From: JANMDU01 sp031375105
GTDB taxonomy: Bacteria > Pseudomonadota > Gammaproteobacteria > Burkholderiales > Burkholderiaceae_C
Assembly (NCBI GenBank): GCA_031375105.1
Contig: JANMHJ010000046.1
Location: 62,001-126,000 of the forward strand
Direction of reading: 5' to 3'
Length of the DNA: 64,000 nucleotides
Of this stretch, positions 27,369 through 34,726 are shown piece by piece. Position 1 is the stretch's first letter. Each line of letters opens with the position of its first letter. Position numbers and translations under genes: made by a program. The notes under the pieces were generated by a model. That model did not search any database, was not told the DNA's origin, and worked only from the letters and a program-made list of their open reading frames with translations.

Positions 27369-27995
27369 ATGGCGATTCGAGAGATTTTGAAAATGGGCGA
27401 TTCGCGCCTGCTGCGCGTGGCGCAGCCCGTGCGAGAGTTCAACACGCCAGAGTTACATGCCTTGCTGCAAGACATGCAAGACACGATGCTTGCTGCCAAT
27501 GGCGCAGGCTTGGCCGCACCGCAAATTGGCGTGGATTTGCAGCTGGTGATCTTTGGCAGTGGCCAGATCAACCCGCGCTACCCTGATGCGCCACCTGTGC
27601 CGCGCACGGTTCTGATCAACCCTGTCATCACTCCAATCTTTGAACAAAATCAGCATCTGTCCGTTATAGAATCTACACAGTTTGCTATTAAAAGTATAGC
27701 ATTCGATATACACTTCCAAGCTGAGTTAGATGATCTGGAAGAAGGCTGGGAAGGCTGCCTGTCGGTGCCCGGCCTGCGCGGCATCGTGCCGCGCTTCAAA
27801 AGTATCCGTTATCAAGGCTTTGACGAGCACGGCCAGCCGATAGATCGAACTGTGGATGGTTTTCATGCCCGAGTTATTCAGCATGAGTGTGACCATTTGC
27901 ACGGAATACTCTATCCGATGCGGGTGAAAGACTTCACGCGATTTGGGTTTATCGACATACTGTTTCCTAAGCTCTCAGGAAACGATGATGATTGA
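27369..27995 (+). CDS. def: Peptide deformylase with repeat-encoded insertion
   Basis: Removes the formyl group from nascent proteins. Metal-site motifs are intact: GAGLAAPQIG at 45-54, EGCLSVPG at 128-135 (Cys ligand) and HECDH at 172-176. At 208 aa it is about 30 residues longer than usual. The extra part is residues about 92-120, of which about 95-112 (LSVIESTQFAIKSIAFD) is a dispersed repeat copy in the forward frame, lying just ahead of the EGCLSVPG active-site motif. The frame remains open and the catalytic residues are unharmed. Confidence 0.95.
   Translation: MAIREILKMGDSRLLRVAQPVREFNTPELHALLQDMQDTMLAANGAGLAAPQIGVDLQLVIFGSGQINPRYPDAPPVPRTVLINPVITPIFEQNQHLSVIESTQFAIKSIAFDIHFQAELDDLEEGWEGCLSVPGLRGIVPRFKSIRYQGFDEHGQPIDRTVDGFHARVIQHECDHLHGILYPMRVKDFTRFGFIDILFPKLSGNDDD
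27651..27701 (+). repeat. Dispersed palindromic repeat, in frame inside def
   Basis: Forward copy (TCCGTTATAGAATCTACACA, TTTGCTATTAAAAGTATAGC). Read as SVIESTQFAIKSIA, the same frame as in tilS, cobU and tctC. Confidence 0.92.
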
Positions 27996-28851
27996 AAATT
28001 TGTTGCGCTTGCGTTTGTCTCTGAGATGGACTTTTTCGGCTTTCTTGGTTTGTCTGCTGCAAGCCTGTGGCTCAGGCAACGATGTATTCAGCTACCAGCC
28101 CGGGACGGGCAGCTTGTACATCGATCAGCCCGCAATTGCCACTATGACCCAAGCCAACTCCGTGACGCTCAGTGTCGTGACCGATGGCAGCGGCACGAGG
28201 GTGCTGTCGATGCTGACACCGGCTACTGTGCTACAGCCCGTCGGTGCGTTTGTAGGCGGCGGTAGAGGTAACAAAGGCATTTTGGAGTTGGCTGGCTTTG
28301 ATGGCCTGAAGCTTTCAGATGTGGGTGCTGTCGAGCTTGATGCCAAGTTGGTTTCAGGCAGCGTTGGCAATTTTTATATGAACTTTTTGGTCGATCTTGA
28401 TTGCGTGAAAAACGAAGACCTGAACACCATGACGATCGCCGATCTGCGCGTGAACCGGCGCATCATCGTCTGGATCCCTGGGGCCGGCACTGCGCAGCCC
28501 GATGGTTACACCCGCTACAGCGTGACAGCGACTGACAGCGCTTGGCTGATCGTTGGCTCGCCCACTTATGGCATGGGGCAAAACCCCAGTGGGCCAGCGA
28601 CTGTATTGGGTCTTGCGGGCTACCCCAACGCTTGCATCATTGATGGCGTATCGGTCGATGGCGGCTTGCCGCGAAATACCAGCATCCCGGCCTGCGTGAC
28701 AGGCGCTGCCTTACCCACCACAGCGTCTGCGGCTTGTGGCATGCCTCACAAAGGTGCTTTGGTGCTGCTGGGTGACTCCAACAGCCTTGAGCAAAAAGAG
28801 TGGCTTGTCAAGCGCCTCAAGATCAAAGAGCGCGTTGTACTGTTTCGCTGA
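27988..28851 (+). CDS. Hypothetical lipoprotein
   Basis: 287 aa, not recognised. The N-terminus has a signal ending in the lipobox LLQAC (Cys about residue 28), so it should be lipidated and anchored in the outer or inner membrane. The rest is probably beta-rich, with several cysteines in the second half (LDCVK, NACIIDG, PACVTG, AACGMPH). ATG 27985 and 27988 are both possible; CAGGA at 27976-27980 favours 27988. The start overlaps the end of def. Confidence 0.75.
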   Translation: MIENLLRLRLSLRWTFSAFLVCLLQACGSGNDVFSYQPGTGSLYIDQPAIATMTQANSVTLSVVTDGSGTRVLSMLTPATVLQPVGAFVGGGRGNKGILELAGFDGLKLSDVGAVELDAKLVSGSVGNFYMNFLVDLDCVKNEDLNTMTIADLRVNRRIIVWIPGAGTAQPDGYTRYSVTATDSAWLIVGSPTYGMGQNPSGPATVLGLAGYPNACIIDGVSVDGGLPRNTSIPACVTGAALPTTASAACGMPHKGALVLLGDSNSLEQKEWLVKRLKIKERVVLFR

Positions 28852-28873
28852 AGGGCTGTAGCTAACGCGCACG

Positions 28874-29680
28874 TTAAGCCAAGGAGCAAACCACCGGCGT
28901 GTGGTCTGAAGGCCGCTCATTCTTACGCGGCGCTTTGTCGATGATGCAGCTTTGCACTTTCGGTTTCAAAGCGTCGCTCACCAGCGTGTAATCGATGCGC
29001 AGGCCTTTGTTGCGGCGAAAGGCCATGTCGCGGTAGTCCCACCAGCTGTAGAGCTTGGGCGCTTGCTCAAACATTCTGAAGGCATCGTGCAGACCGAGGC
29101 CAAGCAGTTGGTTGAACTGATCGCGCTCAGCTTGGGTATGGTGAATCGTCTCTCGCAGGCCTTCGGGGTCATATGAGTCGCGATCGTCCAAAGTGATGTT
29201 GAAATCGCCCACCAAGACGAGCTGAGGATGCAACGCCATTTCCTCGCGCAGCCATTCGCGCAGAGCCTTCAGCCAGCGCATTTTGTATTTGAATTTGTCG
29301 GAGCCTGGCTCTTGGCCGTTGACGAAATAACCGTTGACCACGCGCACGCAGCCCAGCGAGGTTTGAAGCGTGGCCGCAATGATTCGGCTTTGCTCATCTT
29401 CAAAACCCGGGATGTTTTTCTGCACATCGGCGACTTGGCTCACTGCCTCGTTCCGAGTGAGCCAAGCGACGCCGTTGTAAGTTTTCTGACCAAACGCTTG
29501 CGCACTGTAGCCGGCCGCCTCAAAGTCAGTAAACGGAAATTTTTCATCCGTCAGCTTCAGCTCTTGCAAACCGAGCGCATCAATCTTCTGATCTGCAGGC
29601 TGCGCGGCCAGCCATTCAAGCAGTTGGTTGGCGCGGATGTTGAGGGAATTGACGTTCCAAGTGGCGATTTTTAGAGTCAT
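28874..29680 (-). CDS. xth: Exodeoxyribonuclease III
   Basis: DNA repair AP endonuclease and 3'-exonuclease of the EEP fold, 268 aa. Motifs: MTLKIATWNVNSLNIR, LQELKLTD (Glu metal ligand), GYFVNGQEP, LVGDFNITLDDRD (catalytic Asp/Asn) and the terminal PSDHTPVV with the catalytic His. Length and motif order match XthA. A dispersed repeat begins two bases before its start codon and forms its leader. Confidence 0.96.
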   Translation of the reverse strand: MTLKIATWNVNSLNIRANQLLEWLAAQPADQKIDALGLQELKLTDEKFPFTDFEAAGYSAQAFGQKTYNGVAWLTRNEAVSQVADVQKNIPGFEDEQSRIIAATLQTSLGCVRVVNGYFVNGQEPGSDKFKYKMRWLKALREWLREEMALHPQLVLVGDFNITLDDRDSYDPEGLRETIHHTQAERDQFNQLLGLGLHDAFRMFEQAPKLYSWWDYRDMAFRRNKGLRIDYTLVSDALKPKVQSCIIDKAPRKNERPSDHTPVVCSLA

Positions 29681-29681
29681 T

Positions 29682-29734
29682 TTGGCTTGTACCCGTTATA
29701 TATTGTGCGTGGAGTGCTATTTATTTGATAGTAA
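29682..29734 (+). repeat. Dispersed palindromic repeat in the xth leader
   Basis: Forward copy (TACCCGTTATATATTGTGCG, GAGTGCTATTTATTTGATAG), antisense to xth, immediately upstream of its ATG. Confidence 0.88.
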
Positions 29735-29766
29735 TTCGAGAGTCGCTTGAAGTCTTGCAACCCAGC

Positions 29767-30300
29767 TCAAGCACTCGATGATGTGCTCGCTGCTGTTCGT
29801 ACATACGTCACAAAACTCAGCTTCAAACCATTCGCCGCCACCAGATTCCCGCGCTGCACTTCGCGCCAAGCATCGTCTAAAGTTGGCGCAAAAGCATCAC
29901 CTTCAAATGTCCCATCAATCTCAGTCACCACCACCTTGTGAGCCAAAGGCAACCCCTGCGCATAAATCTGCGCACCGCCAATCACCCATACTTGCGGCTC
30001 TCCAGATTGCTCACAAAACGATAGCGCCTCACGCAGATTCTGTAGCGGCAAACAGCCATTTTTCTTTAAAATTTCACGCGTTTGCGCATCGGAAGAAATC
30101 ACCACATTCAGCCTGCCAGGCAGTGGCCGAAATTTAGGTGGCAATGAATCCCAAGTCTTACGCCCCATGATCACTGGGCAGCCCAGCGTCGTGCGTTTGA
30201 AATGCGCCAGATCCTCCGGCAAATGCCAAGGCATCTTGCCCAGATGGCCGATCACGCGGTCATGGGCTTGTGCCCAGATGAGGTTGATTTGCATCGTCAT
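29767..30300 (-). CDS. folA: Dihydrofolate reductase
   Basis: Reduces dihydrofolate with NADPH. About 177 aa. Family signs: NLIWAQAHDRVIGHLGKMPWHLPEDLAHFKRTT region (here split as MPWHLPEDL with the catalytic acid in the loop), PVIMGRKTWDSLP and VIGGAQIYAQGLP. ATG 30300 and 30294 are both usable; GAAGAAG lies upstream. It follows thyA on the same strand by 13 bases, the common thyA-folA pairing that couples thymidylate synthesis with folate recycling. Confidence 0.96.
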   Translation of the reverse strand: MTMQINLIWAQAHDRVIGHLGKMPWHLPEDLAHFKRTTLGCPVIMGRKTWDSLPPKFRPLPGRLNVVISSDAQTREILKKNGCLPLQNLREALSFCEQSGEPQVWVIGGAQIYAQGLPLAHKVVVTEIDGTFEGDAFAPTLDDAWREVQRGNLVAANGLKLSFVTYVRTAASTSSSA

Positions 30301-30313
30301 CAAGGAGTCTTCT

Positions 30314-31138
30314 TCACACCGCCACAGGCGCTTTGATCGCCGGATGGTGCTGGTAATTCACCACTTCAAAATCTTCATACTCATAATCAAAAATCGAAGC
30401 TGGCTTGCGTTTGATCAGGAGTTGTGGGTAGGGCATAGGCTCGCGGGCGAGCTGGGTGGTGACTTGCTCCACATGGTTGCTGTAAATATGGCAATCCCCG
30501 CCCGTCCAGACAAAATCGCCCACGTCTAAATCGCATTGTTGTGCGAGCATGTGCGTCAGCAGCGCGTAGCTGGCGATGTTGAAGGGCACGCCGAGGAAAA
30601 TATCTGCGCTGCGTTGATAAAGCTGGCAAGAGAGCTTGCCTTTGCCGCCGGGCTCGGCAGCGGGCGCCACATAAAACTGAAAAAACGCATGGCAAGGCAT
30701 CAGCGCCATCTCGGGCAGCGCAGCCACGTTCCAGGCGCTGACGATGATGCGGCGCGAATCGGGATTGGTTTTGAGCTGATCGACCACTTGCGTGATCTGA
30801 TCAATATGCCCTCCGTCAGGCTTGGGCCAACTGCGCCATTGCACGCCATACACCGGCCCCAGATCACCCGTTTCTTTATTTGCCCACTCATTCCAAATCG
30901 TCACGCCACGCTCTTGCAGCCATTTCGCATTGCCATCGCCACGCAGAAACCACAGCAGCTCCAAAACAATGGATTTCAGATGCACCTTCTTCGTGGTGAC
31001 CAGCGGGAAGCCCTCCGCCAGATTGAAGCGCATTTGGTGGCCAAACACAGAGCGTGTGCCCGTGCCCGTGCGGTCGGTTTTGGCCACGCCGTGCTCGAAC
31101 ACATGGCGCATGAAGGTTTCGTATTGGTTGCTTGGCAT
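30314..31138 (-). CDS. thyA: Thymidylate synthase
   Basis: Methylates dUMP to dTMP using methylene-tetrahydrofolate. 274 aa. Motifs: DRTGTGTRSVFGHQMRF, LLWFLRGDGN, the catalytic Cys in MALMPCHAFFQFYV, and QLYQRSADIFLGVPFNIASY for dUMP binding. Directly upstream of folA on the minus strand; the ccdAB pair lies just upstream in turn. Confidence 0.97.
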   Translation of the reverse strand: MPSNQYETFMRHVFEHGVAKTDRTGTGTRSVFGHQMRFNLAEGFPLVTTKKVHLKSIVLELLWFLRGDGNAKWLQERGVTIWNEWANKETGDLGPVYGVQWRSWPKPDGGHIDQITQVVDQLKTNPDSRRIIVSAWNVAALPEMALMPCHAFFQFYVAPAAEPGGKGKLSCQLYQRSADIFLGVPFNIASYALLTHMLAQQCDLDVGDFVWTGGDCHIYSNHVEQVTTQLAREPMPYPQLLIKRKPASIFDYEYEDFEVVNYQHHPAIKAPVAV

Positions 31139-31153
31139 GATGGAGTCAGAGTT

Positions 31154-31468
31154 TCAATAGCCGCCGAACAGGGTGTCCATGGCATCTTGGATGCTCATTT
31201 GCTGTGCAGCGAGATGATCGACAGGGCGCTTCAATTCAAAGGCGGCGATGGCCATGAGCGCGGCAGTGTTCATGATAACGAGTTGACCTTGAATGGAAAA
31301 TTGTGGGTTGAGGTTGCGCACGCTGGCCGGCAAGCTAGAGGGTATCTGCAACGGCACCACAACGCGTGTTTCAATCAGATCGAGAAAAGAATTTTGCACA
31401 TCGAGCAAATAGGGCATCCATTTGCGCTCAACCGGATCTGGATGCTGATAAACGTCAAAACGTGCCAT
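31154..31468 (-). CDS. ccdB: CcdB-family toxin
   Basis: Gyrase poison of the CcdB family, 104 aa from ATG 31468. Begins MARFDVYQHPD, with the core YLLDVQNSFLDLIETRVVVPL, LNPQFSIQGQLVIMNTAALMAI and the C-terminal end GGY. F-plasmid CcdB ends in WGI, so the gyrase-binding tail differs here. It follows ccdA after 5 bases. Being chromosomal next to thyA, it may be a stabiliser or a remnant. Confidence 0.93.
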   Translation of the reverse strand: MARFDVYQHPDPVERKWMPYLLDVQNSFLDLIETRVVVPLQIPSSLPASVRNLNPQFSIQGQLVIMNTAALMAIAAFELKRPVDHLAAQQMSIQDAMDTLFGGY

Positions 31469-31473
31469 GTGCC

Positions 31474-31761
31474 TCAAGCCTTTTTGCCTGTGCTCAGAGC
31501 CGTGCCCCAAGTGCGGTATTTTGCAAGCGGCAAACCCTCTTGCTCGATGCGTGCGTTGTAAGCGGCAAAGGCTTCGCGATTTTCCTCGCGCCATTGCTCC
31601 CAGTATTGGCGTTTCATCTCTTGCGAAAACCAAGCATCCACCGTTTGCGAAATGTTGATACCCAGTTTCTTCGCCAGATCAATCGAATCGGCCGATAAGG
31701 TGAGGTTCACAGCGCGTTTGCCGGATTTGCTGGCGCTAGAGGATGGGGCTAGGGAAGTCAT
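31474..31761 (-). CDS. ccdA: CcdA-family antitoxin
   Basis: 95 aa. N-terminal ribbon-helix-helix (GKRAVNLTLSADSIDLAKKLGINIS) for operator binding and a C-terminal toxin-binding helix (REENREAFAAYNARIEQEGLPL) that ends ...YRTW, as in CcdA. It precedes ccdB and should autorepress the pair at the palindromes just upstream. Confidence 0.94.
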   Translation of the reverse strand: MTSLAPSSSASKSGKRAVNLTLSADSIDLAKKLGINISQTVDAWFSQEMKRQYWEQWREENREAFAAYNARIEQEGLPLAKYRTWGTALSTGKKA

Positions 31762-31781
31762 GCAGGGCTCCTATGTGGTGA

Positions 31782-31810
31782 AATCATGCGGATTAATCAT
31801 GCGCATGATT
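31782..31810. promoter_or_regulatory. Putative CcdA operator
   Basis: Three AATCATGC half-sites: 31782-31789, 31795-31802 and its complement 31803-31810. The last two form the perfect 16-bp palindrome AATCATGCGCATGATT. The array lies 20 bases upstream of ccdA and 43 bases before the divergent monooxygenase gene. Confidence 0.7.
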
Positions 31811-31852
31811 TTCGGGCATTATGACATGCCCTAGCCCTGTCAGAATCTGAGG

Positions 31853-33337
31853 ATGACCGTCACCCGCAAGCAGGAAGCCGCCCCAGCCACGCCCGAGCCG
31901 CTGGACGTGCTCATTATCGGCGCGGGGCTGTCGGGTGTGGGCGCAGCACGGCACTTGCAGAAACATTGCCCCGATAAGCGATGGGCGATGGTGGATGCGC
32001 GCGATGCGATTGGCGGCACCTGGGATCTGTTTCGCTACCCCGGTGTGCGCTCCGATTCCGATATGTACACCTTGGGCTACAACTTCATGCCTTGGCAGGA
32101 GCGCAAAGCGATTGCTGTTGGCTCGGATATCTTGCGCTACATCCAGCGCGCCGCTGATGAGGGGCAGATCAAAGAGAAGCTGCATCTGGGTCTGCGCGTT
32201 GTCAAGGCCAACTGGGTGAGCTCAGAGGCGCTTTGGCATGTGACGTTAAGCCGCAGCAGCGATGGCGCTCAGACGATTCAATGCACAAAGTTTTTGTATT
32301 TTTGCAGTGGTTACTACAGTTATTCGCAAGCCCATCAACCCGAATTCAAAGGGCAGGGTGATTTTGCAGGGCGCATCATTCACCCTCAGTTTTGGCCGAA
32401 AGATTTGGATTACTCAGGCAAGCGCGTTGTGGTAATCGGCAGCGGCGCAACGGCTGTGACGCTTGTGCCCGAAATGGCAAAAACTGCCGCACATGTGACG
32501 ATGCTGCAGCGCTCGCCCACCTATGTGCTCTCGCGCCCCTCGGTGGACGCCATAGCGCAAGTCTTGGCTCGCGTGCTGCCCAGCCGCTGGGCTTATGCGC
32601 TCACACGTTGGAAGAATGTGCTGATGGGCATGTATTTTTACAGTGTGTCCCAACGCAAGCCCGCCAAGGTCAAGGCATACCTGCTCGATCTGGTGCGCAA
32701 AGAAATGGGCGAGCAGTATGATGTGGATCAACACTTTTCGCCCAACTACGGGCCTTGGGATCAGCGCGTTTGCGTCGTGCCTGATTCAGATTTGTTTGCG
32801 CAGATCAAAGCTGGCCGCGCCACCATCGTCACCGACACGATTGAGCGTTTCAGCAAAGAAGGCATCGTCCTCACCCGTGGCCAAGAGCTGAGTGCAGACA
32901 TCATCGTCACCGCCACCGGCCTCAAGCTCAATGCCTTGGGTGATGTGGCCATCTCCAAAGACGGCGTAGCCTATGCGCCCGGCCAGTCAATAGCCTACAA
33001 AGGCTTGATGCTATCTAATTTGCCCAATGCTGCGCTCACCTTCGGCTACATCAATGCCTCTTGGACGCTGCGCGCCGATCTCACCGCCGAATATGTCTGC
33101 CGCCTACTCAATCACATGGATCGCCATGCATATCGCGTGGTGGTTCCGAAAGCCGATGCTTCTATCGCCACCCAAGCCTTCATGAGCCTGAGCTCAGGCT
33201 ACGTGCAGCGTGCGCAGGCGCATTTGCCAAAACAAGGTGATCGTGCGCCTTGGCGCGTTTTGCCAAGCTATCTCGCTGATTGGATCGCCTTGCGTTGGAG
33301 CCGATTGGCAGATGGCGTGCTGACGTTTGAGTCATAA
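31853..33337 (+). CDS. Flavin-containing monooxygenase, Baeyer-Villiger type
   Basis: 494 aa FAD/NADPH-dependent monooxygenase. FAD-binding GAGLSGVGAARHL near residue 23, a GTWDLFRYPGVRSDSDMYT segment, the Baeyer-Villiger-like fingerprint FAGRIIHPQFWP, a second Rossmann motif VVIGSGATAVTLVPEMA, and VTATGLKLNALGD. This set is typical of bacterial ketone or alkane-side-chain monooxygenases; the substrate is unknown. It is divergent from ccdA and shares the short promoter region containing the CcdA-type palindromes. Confidence 0.93.
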   Translation: MTVTRKQEAAPATPEPLDVLIIGAGLSGVGAARHLQKHCPDKRWAMVDARDAIGGTWDLFRYPGVRSDSDMYTLGYNFMPWQERKAIAVGSDILRYIQRAADEGQIKEKLHLGLRVVKANWVSSEALWHVTLSRSSDGAQTIQCTKFLYFCSGYYSYSQAHQPEFKGQGDFAGRIIHPQFWPKDLDYSGKRVVVIGSGATAVTLVPEMAKTAAHVTMLQRSPTYVLSRPSVDAIAQVLARVLPSRWAYALTRWKNVLMGMYFYSVSQRKPAKVKAYLLDLVRKEMGEQYDVDQHFSPNYGPWDQRVCVVPDSDLFAQIKAGRATIVTDTIERFSKEGIVLTRGQELSADIIVTATGLKLNALGDVAISKDGVAYAPGQSIAYKGLMLSNLPNAALTFGYINASWTLRADLTAEYVCRLLNHMDRHAYRVVVPKADASIATQAFMSLSSGYVQRAQAHLPKQGDRAPWRVLPSYLADWIALRWSRLADGVLTFES

Positions 33338-33563
33338 GCATGCTTGCAGTCGTTATACGGCGCGTCGCTCTTTCCAAGCATTGCTTGGTCAATTGCCCAA
33401 CGCCACTAAATCTTGCCGCTTTTGCTTGCTTAAGAACTGCAGAGACATCAAGCTAATCATGTCGCGCCGGTTAAAGCGGATGCGTCAGCGCTGCTACGCA
33501 TCGCGACGGAGCATCGGAGCACCGCTGCGCATCTATGCATTCAAGCGACTATTTTTTATCCTT

Positions 33564-33614
33564 TTCGCCCTCTACCCGTTATAAAAACTGAGCAGAGTGC
33601 TATCAAATTAAGAG
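33564..33614 (+). repeat. Dispersed palindromic repeat at the amrS 3' end
   Basis: Forward copy (CTACCCGTTATAAAAACTGA, GCAGAGTGCTATCAAATTAA). Its right edge supplies the amrS stop codon (33608-33610, complement strand). The rest of the 270-base gap 33338-33607 shows no gene. Confidence 0.9.
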
Positions 33615-34726
33615 TTAAAGCTGACCGGAATGCGTCGTCTGCCCAGTTGCTTGAAGCCATCCGCGTGGCTGGTGAATCTGCCGGCAAGAGCTTTGCCGCA
33701 ACTCGGGCAGGCGTTGTAATTCAGCGCATAGCTTTCAATATGATGCCAATCGCGCACGATGAGCGGAGTTCGGCAGCTCGTGCAATGCGTGGTGCCACCT
33801 TCCGCGTCGTGGATGTTGCCGGTGTAGACGTGTTGTAGGCCGCTATTCATTGCGATCTGGCGGGCGCGTTGCACCGTGCTCGCGGGCGTGGCGGCGCGGT
33901 CCGTGAGTTTGTAATCGGGGTGGAATGCGGTGAAGTGCAGTGGCACATCTGCGCCCAGCTCGCGTTCGATCCATCTTGAGAGCGCTTCGATCTCTTGATC
34001 CGAATCGTTGGCGCCTGGAATGAGCAAAGTGGTGATCTCTAGCCAGCAGTTCGTGGCGTGGCGGACGTGAACCAATGTGTCGAGCACAGGCTGTAGATCG
34101 CCTGCGCAAAGGTTTTGGTAGAAGGCTTGGGTGAAGCCTTTCAAATCGACATTGGCCGCATCCATCTTGGCGTAAAACGCGCGGCGCGGGGCTTCATGCA
34201 TGTAGCCGGCCGTCACCGCCACGCTATGAATGCCCTGCGCGCGGCAGGCATCGGCCACGTCCATGGCGTATTCGGCAAAGATCACCGGGTCGTTGTAGGT
34301 GAAGGCGACCGATTGCACGTCGATGCCTTGGCTTTTCAATTCACCGCAGGCGTTGGCGATTTGTGTGGGAGATGCGTTTTGGCCAAGCTTGTCGGTATCC
34401 CGGCTTTTGGAGATGTCCCAGTTTTGGCAGAATTTACAACTGAGATTGCAGCCTGCCGTGCCAAAACTCAACACCGCTGAGCCGGGGAAGAAATGATTGA
34501 GCGGCTTTTTCTCGATGGGGTCAACGCAGAAACCGCTGGAGCGGCCATAGGTGTTTAAAACCATCGCGTCACCCACACGCTCGCGCACAAAGCACAGCCC
34601 CTTTTGCCCTACATGCAGCTTGCATTCGCGTGGGCACAGATCGCATTGAATCCGGCCATCGGGCAGGGCATGCCACCACTGCGCTGGGTGAAGCACAGTT
34701 GGGTAAGGCGCAGTGAGCTCACTCAT
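33608..34726 (-). CDS. amrS: AmmeMemoRadiSam system radical SAM enzyme
   Basis: 372-aa radical S-adenosylmethionine enzyme. An N-terminal cysteine cluster CDLCPRECKLHVGQKGLC precedes the iron-sulfur motif CNLSCKFCQNW (CxxxCxxC), with GFCVDPIEKKPLNHFFPGS between, as in the AmrS/PflA-like family. A C-terminal zinc-ribbon-like pair is present (CTSC, CPSC). Its reaction is not established. It overlaps the upstream gene encoding the AmrB and AmrA partners by 8 bases, so the three functions are made together. The last residues and the stop come from a dispersed repeat. Confidence 0.94.
   Translation of the reverse strand: MSELTAPYPTVLHPAQWWHALPDGRIQCDLCPRECKLHVGQKGLCFVRERVGDAMVLNTYGRSSGFCVDPIEKKPLNHFFPGSAVLSFGTAGCNLSCKFCQNWDISKSRDTDKLGQNASPTQIANACGELKSQGIDVQSVAFTYNDPVIFAEYAMDVADACRAQGIHSVAVTAGYMHEAPRRAFYAKMDAANVDLKGFTQAFYQNLCAGDLQPVLDTLVHVRHATNCWLEITTLLIPGANDSDQEIEALSRWIERELGADVPLHFTAFHPDYKLTDRAATPASTVQRARQIAMNSGLQHVYTGNIHDAEGGTTHCTSCRTPLIVRDWHHIESYALNYNACPSCGKALAGRFTSHADGFKQLGRRRIPVSFNS

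Noticed and set aside
32981..33023. Resemblance to the dispersed repeat inside the monooxygenase gene (TAGCCTACAAAGGCTTGATG)
   Set aside because: The encoded AYKGLMLSNLPN is a conserved block of this enzyme family, so the likeness is chance.
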